DNA of 64,000 nt from Paramesorhizobium salinisoli. Lineage in GTDB: Bacteria > Pseudomonadota > Alphaproteobacteria > Rhizobiales > Rhizobiaceae. Positions 34,836 to 43,703 of the stretch are shown in pieces. A program made the translations under genes and the position numbers. Under the pieces are notes generated by a model that made no database searches, was not told the DNA's origin, and saw only the letters and a program-made list of their open reading frames with translations. The stretch spans positions 1 through 64,000 of the forward strand of contig NZ_QOZG01000003.1 of assembly GCF_003335045.1 (NCBI RefSeq), read 5' to 3'. Position 1 is the stretch's first letter. Each line of letters opens with the position of its first letter.

Positions 34836-36335
34836 ATGACACTCATCGATACGCGCACACCTGAACCCAAACGTCTTATTTCCGGAGCCACCGGTGAGTG
34901 GGAAGTGATCGTCGGCCTGGAGGTCCATGCCCAGGTAACGTCGAATTCGAAGCTTTTCTCCGGCGCTTCGACCTCGTTTGGCTCCGAGCCGAATTCCAAC
35001 GTCTCACTCGTCGATGCCGCCATGCCGGGCATGCTGCCGGTGATCAATATGGAATGCGTCAAGCAGGCTGTGCGCACCGGGCTTGGCCTCAAGGCGCAGA
35101 TCAACCTGAAATCGATCTTCGACCGGAAGAATTACTTCTATCCAGACCTGCCGCAGGGCTATCAGATTTCGCAGTTCAAGCAGCCGATCGTGGGCGAGGG
35201 CGTCGTCACGGTTTCCGTCGGACCTGACACAAAAGGCCAGTTCGAGGACATCGAAGTGGGAATCGAGCGGCTGCATCTGGAACAGGACGCCGGCAAGTCG
35301 CTGCACGACCAGCATCCAACCATGTCCTATGTCGACCTGAACCGCTCCGGCGTGGCGCTGATGGAGATCGTCTCAAAGCCCGATATCCGCTCGCCGGACG
35401 AGGCGAAGGCGTATCTGACCAAGCTGCGCACCATCGTGCGCTATCTCGGCACCTGCGACGGCAACATGGACGAGGGCTCGATGCGCGCCGACGTCAATGT
35501 CTCCGTGCGCCGCCCGGGCGAGCCGTTCGGCACGCGCTGCGAGATCAAGAATGTCAACTCCATCCGTTTTGTCGGCCAGTCGATCGAATATGAGGCGCGC
35601 CGGCAGATCGCCATCCTGGAGGATGGCGGGACCATCGATCAGGAAACGCGACTGTTCGATCCGGTCAAGGGCGAGACGCGCTCCATGCGCTCCAAGGAAG
35701 AGGCGCATGACTACCGCTATTTCCCCGATCCGGATCTGCTGCCGCTCGAGTTCGACCAGGCTTTCGTCGATGCGTTGGCGGCCGAATTGCCGGAACTGCC
35801 TGACGACAAGAAGGCAAGGTTGATCCGGGAGCAGGGCCTTTCGGTCTACGATGCCTCCATTCTCGTCTCCGAGAAAGCCATTGCCGATTATTACGAGGCG
35901 GTCGCCAAGGGGCGGGACGGCAAGACCGCTGCCAACTGGGTCATCAACGATCTTCTCGGCGCCCTGAACAAGGCCGGAAAAGATATAGAACATTCGCCTG
36001 TAACACCCGATCAGCTTGGCGGAATCATCGATCTCATCAAGGAAGGCACGATTTCCGGCAAGATCGCCAAGGATTTGTTCGAGATTGTCTGGAGCGAGGG
36101 CGGCGATCCCAAGGCGCTTGTGGAAGAGCGCGGCCTGAAACAGGTGACGGATACCGGGGCCATTGAAAAGGCGGTGGACGAGGTGATCGCTGCCAATCCC
36201 GAGAAGGTCGAGCAGGCCCGCGCCAAGCCGACGCTTGCCGGCTGGTTCGTCGGTCAGGTGATGAAGGCAACCGGCGGCAAAGCCAACCCGCAGGCGGTCA
36301 ATGATCTGGTGAAGGCAAAACTGGGTATCGAATGA
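34836..36335 (+). CDS. gatB: Asp-tRNA(Asn)/Glu-tRNA(Gln) amidotransferase subunit B
   Basis: Part of the GatCAB complex that converts Glu-tRNA(Gln) (and Asp-tRNA(Asn)) to the amide form. The 499-residue product has [58 protein letters not shown] and [12 protein letters not shown] in the kinase-like domain, and a C-terminal YqeY-like tail ([20 protein letters not shown]). gatA and gatC are not in the window. A GNAT gene starts 1 nt after the stop. Confidence 0.97.
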   Translation: MTLIDTRTPEPKRLISGATGEWEVIVGLEVHAQVTSNSKLFSGASTSFGSEPNSNVSLVDAAMPGMLPVINMECVKQAVRTGLGLKAQINLKSIFDRKNYFYPDLPQGYQISQFKQPIVGEGVVTVSVGPDTKGQFEDIEVGIERLHLEQDAGKSLHDQHPTMSYVDLNRSGVALMEIVSKPDIRSPDEAKAYLTKLRTIVRYLGTCDGNMDEGSMRADVNVSVRRPGEPFGTRCEIKNVNSIRFVGQSIEYEARRQIAILEDGGTIDQETRLFDPVKGETRSMRSKEEAHDYRYFPDPDLLPLEFDQAFVDALAAELPELPDDKKARLIREQGLSVYDASILVSEKAIADYYEAVAKGRDGKTAANWVINDLLGALNKAGKDIEHSPVTPDQLGGIIDLIKEGTISGKIAKDLFEIVWSEGGDPKALVEERGLKQVTDTGAIEKAVDEVIAANPEKVEQARAKPTLAGWFVGQVMKATGGKANPQAVNDLVKAKLGIE

Positions 36336-36336
36336 G

Positions 36337-36837
36337 ATGTGGCTGAGAACTGCTACCAAGGACGACATTTCCGCCGTTCGGGACCTTCTGGTCGAGACCT
36401 GGCATGCGACCTTCGATGATGTACTGGGTGTCGAGAAGGTGAACGCCATCACCGATAAATGGCACTCGCTCGATGCCTTGAAGAAGCAACTGGCCAAGCC
36501 CTATTCGGAATTCGTCCTGGCCGATGACGGGTCGGATCTGCATGGAATGGCCTTTGCCAGCCAGAGCGACCAGACGCTGGCCAATCTACATCAGCTCTAT
36601 GTCAGGCCGGAAAAGCAGGCGCAGGGTATCGGCACTCTACTCCTCGTCGAAATCGAAAGTGCGTTCCCGAATGCCCGCAAGCTGCGGCTCGATGTGATTG
36701 AGAAAAACGGCAAGGCCGTGCAATTCTACGAAGCCAAAGGATACACCCGGACCGCCCGCACGGAGAACTGGGGCGAGCCGGATTCGGGCATTGCGGTGCT
36801 GACGCTCGAAAAGGCGCTTGCCGACTGGTCGCTATAG
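36337..36837 (+). CDS. GNAT-family N-acetyltransferase
   Basis: A 166-residue acetyl-CoA-dependent transferase. Motif A is seen as LHQLYVRPEKQAQGIGTLLL (Q/RxxGxG/A pyrophosphate loop), followed by RLDVIEKNGKAVQFYEAKGY, the classical motif B region. The acceptor substrate is not predictable. The ATG lies 1 nt after the gatB stop, so the two genes are translationally coupled. Confidence 0.88.
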   Translation: MWLRTATKDDISAVRDLLVETWHATFDDVLGVEKVNAITDKWHSLDALKKQLAKPYSEFVLADDGSDLHGMAFASQSDQTLANLHQLYVRPEKQAQGIGTLLLVEIESAFPNARKLRLDVIEKNGKAVQFYEAKGYTRTARTENWGEPDSGIAVLTLEKALADWSL

Positions 36838-36983
36838 TCCCTTTACCCGTGTTTGCCCTGCCAGCGTCAACTTGACCCTTGCCTTGACCGGACGATACGG
36901 CCATAAGCAGGGCACATTCTTCTCATTATTCTCTCGCAACCGATCACGATCTTGACGAGAGACGGCTTGGACTTGGAAACGCC

Positions 36984-37382
36984 ATGAAGAGTTTTCTGCT
37001 TCAGTTTTTCACCTGGTGGAACAGCCAGACGCTCGGTACGCGCTTTCATACATGGCGCAAGGGCCAGCGCGTCGGCGAGGACGAATTCGGCAATGTCTAT
37101 TATCAGGGCGGAACCGATTCCGAGGGGCGCACGCGCCGCTGGGTGATCTACAACGGCTATGCCGAGGCCTCCTCCATCCCCGCAGGCTGGCACGGCTGGA
37201 TGCATCATCGTGTCGATACGCCGCCGTCGCAGGAGGATTACAAGCCCCGCGAATGGCAGAAGCCGTTTCAGCCCAATCTGACCGGCACGCCCGCCGCCTA
37301 CAGGCCGAAGGGCTCGATTGCCAATCTGGGCGAGCGTCCGAAGGTCACGGGCGATTACGATGCCTGGACGCCGGGCAGCTGA
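36984..37382 (+). CDS. NDUFA12-family complex I accessory subunit
   Basis: Homologue of the mitochondrial NADH dehydrogenase subunit NDUFA12 (B17.2), found in alphaproteobacteria as an accessory subunit of complex I. The 132-residue product has LGTRFHTWRKGQRVGEDEFG, NVYYQGG, RRWVIYNGYAEASSIPAGWH and GWMHHRVDTPP, which are family hallmarks. It lies far from any nuo operon and is followed by a DUF2155 gene, a frequent pairing. Confidence 0.92.
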   Translation: MKSFLLQFFTWWNSQTLGTRFHTWRKGQRVGEDEFGNVYYQGGTDSEGRTRRWVIYNGYAEASSIPAGWHGWMHHRVDTPPSQEDYKPREWQKPFQPNLTGTPAAYRPKGSIANLGERPKVTGDYDAWTPGS

Positions 37383-37509
37383 CTTTCACATCCTGCCGCC
37401 TTGATCGGCCATATTCTTTGGTTAAGGAGTGTGGCAGGGTTAATGAAGTGTTGGTGATCGGGCTGCTACAAGATCTGCCAATCGAAATCATGCGGAAGCC
37501 GATTTGACA

Positions 37510-37950
37510 ATGAACTGCCATGCGACGCGAAGCTTCGACAAACGGTTTCTGGCCAGGGCTGCGGCTGCATTGTGCATTCTGGTTTCTTTCGCCGGTCCCG
37601 CTGCCGCCGAGCGCATATCCAATCCCATTGCCGAGTTTTCCGGCCTCGATAAGATTACCGGGCGGATCACCACTTTCGACGTCTATATCGACGAAACGGT
37701 CCAGTTCGGCGCGCTGCAGGTCACGCCGCGCGTCTGTTATTCCCGCACCGACGACGAGGCGCCGAAGACCGACAGCTTCATCGAAGTCGATGAGATCACC
37801 CTGAACAGGAAAATCCAGCGCATATTTTCGGGCTGGATGTTTGCCGACAGCCCCGGTCTGAACGCCATCGAGCATCCCGTCTATGACGTCTGGTTGAAGG
37901 ACTGCAAGCAGCAGTCGACTGTCCCTTCGCCCGCTCGAGCGACGAACTGA
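37510..37950 (+). CDS. DUF2155-domain secreted protein
   Basis: A 146-residue exported protein: an N-terminal signal peptide (AAAALCILVSFAGPAAA, cleavage near AAA-E) and a mature domain with FSGLDKITGRITTFDVYIDE, QFGALQVTPRVCYSRTDDEA and IFSGWMFADSPGLNAIEHPV, the DUF2155 signature. Two Cys in the mature part (VCYSR and KDCKQQ) may form a disulfide. A TTG 6 nt upstream is an alternative start. Function unknown. It converges on aat. Confidence 0.88.
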   Translation: MNCHATRSFDKRFLARAAAALCILVSFAGPAAAERISNPIAEFSGLDKITGRITTFDVYIDETVQFGALQVTPRVCYSRTDDEAPKTDSFIEVDEITLNRKIQRIFSGWMFADSPGLNAIEHPVYDVWLKDCKQQSTVPSPARATN

Positions 37951-37978
37951 ACGCCCGCAATTATTTAAACGCAATTAC

Positions 37979-38593
37979 TTAAAACTGGGCCGCGCCGAGC
38001 AGCGCTTCCTCCAGCATCCGCTCATAGCGCTTTCGCGGCACGTCGATGGCTCCGAAGCGTTCCAGATGCTGCGTGGTGAACTGCGTGTCGAGCAGGGTGA
38101 AACCCCGCTCGGTCAGATGCTCCACCAGGGCCACGAGACACACCTTCGAGGCATCCGGCTCCCTGGAGAACATGCTTTCGCCGAAGAACGCCCGGCCAAG
38201 CGTTACGCCGTAGAGACCTCCGACCAGATGACCTTCGCGCCAGGCTTCGACCGTATGGCAGTGACCGCGCTGGAAGAGGGCACGATAGACTTCACGGATC
38301 GGCTGGTTGATCCATGTGCGCGCACGCTTGCCCGTACCCGTCGCGCAGCCTTCGATGACGCCTTCAAAATCCGTATCGAGCCTGATCTCGAAACGGCGCT
38401 GCCTGATGATCTTTCTCAGGCTGCGCGGAACATGGAGGCGGTCGAGCGGTATGATGCCGCGCTTCTGCGGCCTGACCCAGAAGACTTCCGGGTCATCGGC
38501 GTCCTCGGCCATCGGAAAGACGCCCGTGGCGTAGGCACGCAAAAGAAGATCGGGCGAAATATGATTATCATCCGCCGGTCGTCCTGGCGCCAC
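37979..38593 (-). CDS. aat: Leucyl/phenylalanyl-tRNA--protein transferase
   Basis: Transfers Leu or Phe from tRNA to N-terminal Arg or Lys, marking proteins for ClpS/ClpAP (N-end rule). The 204-residue product has [47 protein letters not shown] and [20 protein letters not shown], all typical. The start is GTG (codons [10 protein letters not shown]); the ribosome-binding site is weak. It follows accC after 5 nt and so is the last gene of an aroQ-accB-accC-aat run. Confidence 0.95.
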   Translation of the reverse strand: MAPGRPADDNHISPDLLLRAYATGVFPMAEDADDPEVFWVRPQKRGIIPLDRLHVPRSLRKIIRQRRFEIRLDTDFEGVIEGCATGTGKRARTWINQPIREVYRALFQRGHCHTVEAWREGHLVGGLYGVTLGRAFFGESMFSREPDASKVCLVALVEHLTERGFTLLDTQFTTQHLERFGAIDVPRKRYERMLEEALLGAAQF

Positions 38594-38598
38594 CCTGG

Positions 38599-39960
38599 TC
38601 AGTTCCCCAGATTGTCGGCGGCCTGGCTGGCGAGATATTTCTCGAGCCAGTGAATGTCGTAATCGCCATTGGCGATGTCAGGATTGCTGATGAGATCCTG
38701 GAACAGCGGCAGCGTCGTCTTGATGCCGTCCACGACGAACTCGTCCAGCGCGCGGCGCAGCCGCATCATGCATTCGACGCGATTGCGTCCGTGCACGATC
38801 AGCTTGCCAATCAGGCTATCGTAATAGGGTGGGATCTTGTAGCCGGAATAAACACCCGAATCGACGCGAATGCCGAGGCCGCCTGGCGTATGGAAATGGG
38901 TGATGACACCCGGCGAAGGCGTGAAGGTGCGCGGGTCTTCTGCATTGATGCGGCACTCGATGGCATGGCCGGAGAAGCGGACATCCTTCTGCGTTACCGA
39001 CAATCCGGCGCCCGAAGCGATGCGGATCTGCTCATGCACGAGATCGATGCCGGTGATCGCTTCGGTGACGGGATGCTCGACCTGGAGACGGGTGTTCATT
39101 TCGATGAAATAGAACTCGCCATCCTCATAGAGGAACTCGATCGTTCCCGCGCCCCGATAGCCGAGCTCGGCGCAGGCATTGGCGACGATCATGCCGATCT
39201 TGTCGCGCGCCTCGGCGTTCAGTGCCGGCGAGTTCGCCTCTTCCCAGACCTTTTGGTGACGGCGCTGCAGGGAACAGTCGCGCTCGCCCAGATGCACGGC
39301 GTTGCCTGCACCATCGCCCATCACCTGAACCTCGATGTGCCGCGGCTTTTCCAGATATTTCTCGATATAGACGGCATCGTCGCCGAAAGCGGCGCCGGCC
39401 TCGGAGCGGGCGGTGGAGAGCGCGATGGAAAGGTCTTCCGGCGTGCGCGCCACCTTCATGCCGCGGCCGCCGCCGCCGGCGGAGGCCTTGATGATGACGG
39501 GATAGCCGATGTCGGCTGCAATGCGCGCGGCTTCCACATCGTCGGTGACGCCGCCGTCCGATCCCGGAACCACCGGAATACCCAGACGTTTGGCGGTTCG
39601 CTTGGCTTCGATCTTGTCGCCCATGATGCGGATATGGGCGGCGGTCGGGCCGATGAACGTTATGTCATGCGCTTCGAGGATTTCGGCGAATTTGGCATTC
39701 TCCGAAAGGAAGCCATAGCCGGGATGGATGGCATCCGCGCCGGTGATCTCGCAGGCCGCAACGATCTGATGGATGTTCAGATAGCTGTCGCGCGAAGGCG
39801 GCGGTCCGATGCACACGCTTTCGTCGGCAAGGCGCACATGCATCGCGTCGGCGTCGGCGGTCGAATGCACCGCCACCGTCTTGATGCCCAGCTCCTTGCA
39901 GGCGCGCAGCACCCTGAGAGCTATTTCGCCACGATTGGCAATGAGGATTTTCTGAAACAT
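38599..39960 (-). CDS. accC: Acetyl-CoA carboxylase, biotin carboxylase subunit
   Basis: ATP-dependent carboxylation of biotin on AccB, first step of fatty acid synthesis. The 453-residue product begins [23 protein letters not shown]-grasp features: [38 protein letters not shown] (P-loop) and [20 protein letters not shown] with the catalytic Glu and EMNTR block. A 30-nt in-frame extension upstream lies in the accB-accC gap and is not conserved. accB lies 16 nt upstream. Confidence 0.97.
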   Translation of the reverse strand: MFQKILIANRGEIALRVLRACKELGIKTVAVHSTADADAMHVRLADESVCIGPPPSRDSYLNIHQIVAACEITGADAIHPGYGFLSENAKFAEILEAHDITFIGPTAAHIRIMGDKIEAKRTAKRLGIPVVPGSDGGVTDDVEAARIAADIGYPVIIKASAGGGGRGMKVARTPEDLSIALSTARSEAGAAFGDDAVYIEKYLEKPRHIEVQVMGDGAGNAVHLGERDCSLQRRHQKVWEEANSPALNAEARDKIGMIVANACAELGYRGAGTIEFLYEDGEFYFIEMNTRLQVEHPVTEAITGIDLVHEQIRIASGAGLSVTQKDVRFSGHAIECRINAEDPRTFTPSPGVITHFHTPGGLGIRVDSGVYSGYKIPPYYDSLIGKLIVHGRNRVECMMRLRRALDEFVVDGIKTTLPLFQDLISNPDIANGDYDIHWLEKYLASQAADNLGN

Positions 39961-39976
39961 CGTGTCCTGTCCGCCC

Positions 39977-40435
39977 TTATTCGATGACAATCAGCAGCTC
40001 GCCATATTCGACGGGCTGGCTGTCTTCGATAAGGATGGCTGTCACGGTTCCTGAACGGGGAGCCGGGATCTGGTTCATCGTCTTCATCGCCTCGATAATC
40101 ATGAGGGTCTGGCCCTCCTTGACCTTCTGGCCAATTTCGATGAATGGCCGCGCACCGGGCGCAGGCGCAAGATAGACGGTGCCGACCATCGGCGAGGGGA
40201 CGGCATTCTTGGAGACGTCTGCGGGCTTGGCTGCTTCGACTGCGACCGGAGCCGGTGCTGCGGGAGCGGGAGCAGCGTAAGCCTGCGGGGCGGACGCGTG
40301 GACGGTGATCTGCCGCGAAACGCGAATGCGCAGATCTCCCTGCTCGATTTCAATGTCGGTCAGGTCTGTCTGGTTCAGTATCTCTGCAAGATCACGGATG
40401 ATCTCCTTGTCGATACCTGCGTTTCTGTTTGCCAT
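39977..40435 (-). CDS. accB: Biotin carboxyl carrier protein of acetyl-CoA carboxylase
   Basis: Carries biotin between AccC and the carboxyltransferase. The 152-residue product (start [27 protein letters not shown] 8 nt upstream) has an Ala/Pro-rich hinge ([18 protein letters not shown]) and a C-terminal biotinyl domain with the modified Lys in IIEAMKTMN. An ATG 42 nt upstream that overlaps aroQ is an alternative start. Confidence 0.95.
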   Translation of the reverse strand: MANRNAGIDKEIIRDLAEILNQTDLTDIEIEQGDLRIRVSRQITVHASAPQAYAAPAPAAPAPVAVEAAKPADVSKNAVPSPMVGTVYLAPAPGARPFIEIGQKVKEGQTLMIIEAMKTMNQIPAPRSGTVTAILIEDSQPVEYGELLIVIE

Positions 40436-40463
40436 GTTGCTGGCCCCTTTACCGCTTTGCCCG

Positions 40464-40955
40464 TTATTGTTTTTCATGCCCTGTCCCGGTTCTGGCTTTT
40501 CCGGCCTGGGTTTTGTCCTGCTCGGCGAATGCCGCAAGCGCACGCAGCCCCATCACATATCCCTCCGCGCCGAAGCCGCAGAGAACGCCTCTGGCGACGG
40601 CTGAGACGAATGAGTTGTGCCGGAAGGCTTCCCGGGCATGAATGTTCGAAAGATGCACCTCGACGACCGTGACCTTCGCGGCACGGATCGCATCCTGTAG
40701 CGCGATCGACGTATGCGTGTAGGCGGCGGGATTGATCAGCACCAAGGCGCCGCGCTCGCCGGCCTCCTGTATCCAGGTCACCAGGTCGCCCTCATGGTTG
40801 GACTGCCGGAACTCGATATCGAAGTTCAGCGCCTCCGCCTCCCGGCGGCAGGCGGCCTCGATATCGGCCAGCGTCACGGCACCATAGATCCCTGGTTCAC
40901 GCTTTCCCAGCATGTTGAGATTGGGGCCATTGAGGACGAAAATCGTCTGTGTCAT
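40464..40955 (-). CDS. aroQ: Type II 3-dehydroquinate dehydratase
   Basis: Third step of the shikimate pathway. The 163-residue product has the type II signature: [20 protein letters not shown] with the catalytic Tyr, [29 protein letters not shown] with the catalytic His, and [18 protein letters not shown]. It carries a C-terminal tail (about residues 148-163) beyond the usual end. It begins the aroQ-accB-accC-aat run; this aroQ-accBC linkage is widespread in bacteria. Confidence 0.96.
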   Translation of the reverse strand: MTQTIFVLNGPNLNMLGKREPGIYGAVTLADIEAACRREAEALNFDIEFRQSNHEGDLVTWIQEAGERGALVLINPAAYTHTSIALQDAIRAAKVTVVEVHLSNIHAREAFRHNSFVSAVARGVLCGFGAEGYVMGLRALAAFAEQDKTQAGKARTGTGHEKQ

Positions 40956-41044
40956 TCCTGGTTACAGTACAACCTGATGTTTTTGAAGGGTGACCGGCAT
41001 TCCGAGATGGTGCCCGGATACCGCTCCGGATATCGAATGAGGAT

Positions 41045-41070
41045 GCGCATCCCATATAGAGGGGATGCGC
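41045..41070. repeat. Inverted repeat between dsbA-like gene and aroQ
   Basis: GCGCATCCC and GGGATGCGC are perfect 9-bp arms around an 8-nt AT-rich loop (ATATAGAG). No T run follows on the minus strand, so it is a poor terminator for the dsbA-like gene. It may be an operator or transcript-stabilising structure 90 nt before aroQ. Confidence 0.5.
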
Positions 41071-41142
41071 GCAAGGTAAAAGCCTGAAAATGGCGGAGAA
41101 AGCAGGATTTCAGTCTGTTTCCCCATCGAATTTTCGGCCGTC

Positions 41143-41973
41143 TCAACCTTTGGCGTCGCGCTGCTCGGCGATTTTCTCGGCAAGCCCCTCAACTCCGATG
41201 GCGCCTGGGACCACTTCGTCGCCGATGATGTAGGAAGGCGTTCCCGTGATGTTGAGCGCATTGGCAATCTGATAGTTGTTCTGGAAGGCGGTTGCGATTT
41301 CCGGCGACTTCATCTTTTCACGCAATTGCGCTTCGTTGGCGCCGAGTTTCACCGCTATGTCGATCGCCGTCTGCTCCGTGGCGCGGCCCTGCTGGCCGAG
41401 GAGATCGCGGTGGAATTCGAGATATTTGCCCGGCATCAACGATTGAAAGGCCTTCGCGACCATATGGGCTTTGACCGAATCCGGCCCGAGTATCGGGAAT
41501 TCCTTCATGACGAAGCGGACATTGGGGTCGTTTTTCAACACCGCGTCCATGTCGGGCAGGGCGTGCTTGCAGTAGCCGCAATTGTAATCGAAGAACTCGA
41601 CGACCGTGACGTCACCATCGGGATTGCCGAAAACGGCATCCATCGGCGAGTGAAACAGCTTGTCGGCATTGGCCGTGATCGCCGCGCGCTGGCCGGTCTT
41701 GGCTGCTGCTGCCTGCTTCGTTTCCAGTGCATTTTGAACTTCGATCATGATTTCAGGATTGCTGATCAGGTAATCCTTCACGATCGCCTCGATGGCGGCC
41801 CGGTCAGGAGCCGCGCCCTCAGGCGTAGCGCTGGCCAATTGTACCGGCGCGGACTGTGCCGGCGCATCGGAGGCATCCAAACTCGTGCGCGCGGTTCCCG
41901 CTTGATAGCCCAGGAAAAGAGCTGCGAGCCCGACCACGCCACTGGCTATCGTTATGGTGATTGCGTTCTTCAT
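41143..41973 (-). CDS. DsbA-family thiol-disulfide oxidoreductase
   Basis: Membrane-anchored periplasmic thioredoxin-fold protein. The 276-residue product (start MKNAITITIASGVVGLAALF) has a signal anchor, a helical segment (EAIVKDYLISNPEIMIEVQN), the active site CGYC in VVEFFDYNCGYCKHALPDMD, and the cis-Pro loop in NITGTPSYIIGDEVVPGAIG. The arrangement resembles the ScsC/BdbD/Com1 branch rather than E. coli DsbA. It follows the M48 protease gene on the same strand after 86 nt, suggesting a shared envelope role. Confidence 0.9.
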   Translation of the reverse strand: MKNAITITIASGVVGLAALFLGYQAGTARTSLDASDAPAQSAPVQLASATPEGAAPDRAAIEAIVKDYLISNPEIMIEVQNALETKQAAAAKTGQRAAITANADKLFHSPMDAVFGNPDGDVTVVEFFDYNCGYCKHALPDMDAVLKNDPNVRFVMKEFPILGPDSVKAHMVAKAFQSLMPGKYLEFHRDLLGQQGRATEQTAIDIAVKLGANEAQLREKMKSPEIATAFQNNYQIANALNITGTPSYIIGDEVVPGAIGVEGLAEKIAEQRDAKG

Positions 41974-42059
41974 CGTTTTTCCGTTCGCGGTTTTCGGAGG
42001 CCGATTTCTGGATATCCGCCTGTTGTATTGATCGAATTGGCATGCTGCCAGACAAGAAC

Positions 42060-43421
42060 TCAGGAGCGTGGCTTTTTGCTGTTGATGATATCCTGCGCAC
42101 GGACCCATTCCGGCGAGCCGCGCTTCAGCTTCTGTTGTGCCCGTGTGGCGAAGATTCTCGCTTCCTGGATGTTACCAGAATAATAGTGCATGTCAGCCGT
42201 GGCGAGTTCGGCCTCTCCGATATCACCCATCTGTCCATAGGCCTGCGCGAGATAACCGTATCCGGCCGAAAATTCGGGATCGCGGACCACGCCGGTCTTG
42301 AGTTCGCGAATAGCCGAAGACATGTTGCTTTTCTCGCCCGTCAGCATCAACGCACGGCCGTAACTCATGCGGATCAGGCCAGACTTGCGCGTATCAAGCG
42401 CGGCGGCGCGCTGGAAGGCCTTGGCCGCACCTGCGGAATCATTGGCTTTCAGCAGGATTTCGCCGCGCATTTCCTGGAAATACGGGTTTTTCGGCTGTTC
42501 CTTGATGAGCGCGTCAATCTTCGGCAGCGCCGCTTTGGCCGATCCGTGGAGAAAAGTGGAGATCGCATCGCCATAACGCGCGGCGAGGCCGCGTTGATTG
42601 TTGCGGAAGATGCGCGCCACACCGCCCGGACCGGCCGTATAGGCGGCAATCTTCGCACGCATCATGTCATGGCGCAGTTGCAGCGCTTCGGGATCCTTCT
42701 TGTCGAAATAGGGGCTCTCATGCGCCAGCGTCTGCAGATTGGCGATACGCTCGCGCGGCATCGGATGGCTGATGCGATAAGGATCGACACGGGTTCCGGT
42801 AAGCGACAGCGCATTGGCGAAGCGTGAGAATGTCGACAGCATCCCTTTCGCCGATTGACCGGTCTGTGAGAGATAGGTGATGGCGGAGCGGTCTGCGGTG
42901 ATTTCTTCGGTGCGCTGATAGCTTAAAAGGTTGCGCATCGCCATTTCGGTGCCGCCAAGTGCGATGCCGCCGCCAGCACCCGCAACTGAACTATTGCCTG
43001 ATGCGGCGCCCGCCGCGGTCGCGCCCATGCCAAGCAGCATGCCGATAACGGCCATGGTCTGGGCACGGCGCAACTGCTCGCGCAGGCGCTGTTGATGCGC
43101 GCCTGCGAGATGGCCGGATTCATGCGCGATGACGCCGATGACCTCATTCGGCGTTTCGGCCTGAAGCAGGGTGCCGGTATTGATGAAGATGCGCCTGCCA
43201 TCGACGAAGGCATTGAAACTGTTGTTGTTGACCAGAACGATGCGGATGCCGCGGCTGTTCAGGCCCGCTACCTTCAGGATCGGTGCTGCGTAATCGGTAA
43301 CGAGGGCTTCGATCTCCGCATCGCGCACGATAGGCAGAGATCTGGACTGCGCCTGAGCCTGAACAATGGGCAACAGCCCGACGGCGGCAGCCATCACGGC
43401 GGTAACGAGCTTTCGCGGCAT
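42060..43421 (-). CDS. M48 metalloprotease with C-terminal helical repeats (BepA-like)
   Basis: Periplasmic zinc protease. The start MPRKLVTAVMAAAVGLLP is preferred since it begins a signal peptide ending at VQAQAQ; an ATG 51 nt upstream is possible, and neither has a clear ribosome-binding site. The product (453 residues) has the zinc motif HESGH in NEVIGVIAHESGHLAGAH, the third ligand region EITADRSAITYL and a glycine-rich segment, then TPR-like repeats from about residue 300 (LPKIDALIKEQPKNPYFQEM, GEILLKANDSAGAAKAFQRA). In E. coli BepA has this plan and controls outer-membrane protein and LptD quality. Confidence 0.88.
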   Translation of the reverse strand: MPRKLVTAVMAAAVGLLPIVQAQAQSRSLPIVRDAEIEALVTDYAAPILKVAGLNSRGIRIVLVNNNSFNAFVDGRRIFINTGTLLQAETPNEVIGVIAHESGHLAGAHQQRLREQLRRAQTMAVIGMLLGMGATAAGAASGNSSVAGAGGGIALGGTEMAMRNLLSYQRTEEITADRSAITYLSQTGQSAKGMLSTFSRFANALSLTGTRVDPYRISHPMPRERIANLQTLAHESPYFDKKDPEALQLRHDMMRAKIAAYTAGPGGVARIFRNNQRGLAARYGDAISTFLHGSAKAALPKIDALIKEQPKNPYFQEMRGEILLKANDSAGAAKAFQRAAALDTRKSGLIRMSYGRALMLTGEKSNMSSAIRELKTGVVRDPEFSAGYGYLAQAYGQMGDIGEAELATADMHYYSGNIQEARIFATRAQQKLKRGSPEWVRAQDIINSKKPRS

Positions 43422-43651
43422 CGCGGCAAGCAGGTGAAAATCGCAATGTGGGAAGATAGCTGCAAGGCCCATGGTTCAGATCATTGGGTTCAGGTCACGG
43501 ATTCGAATGGCTGAAGCATCTTATAGTGCGAATGTTGTGAAGCACATAGTAATCGGGCAATTATGCGGCGTGATTGACGATAGCAACGTCGAAGGAACGA
43601 TGATCTGCAGTCGGGACGGCGAAATGGCTGTCATGATGGCAGGACATAAAC

Positions 43652-43679
43652 AAAAAAAACCGGCGTTTCCGCCGGTTTT
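43652..43679 (-). terminator. Intrinsic terminator of rne
   Basis: On the minus strand AAAACCGGCG pairs with CGCCGGTTTT (10 bp, loop GAAA), followed by a run of eight T residues in total. It lies 25 nt beyond the rne stop. The GAAA tetraloop adds stability. Confidence 0.9.
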
Positions 43680-43703
43680 CTGTTTTCATTTAGCTAGGAT
43701 CTT

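Noticed and set aside
38650-39987. 445-codon open frame opposite accC
   Set aside because: Shadow of the conserved accC; no ribosome-binding site and no family features.
41045-41070. Inverted repeat considered as terminator of the dsbA-like gene
   Set aside because: No T run follows on the minus strand; kept only as an unassigned inverted repeat.
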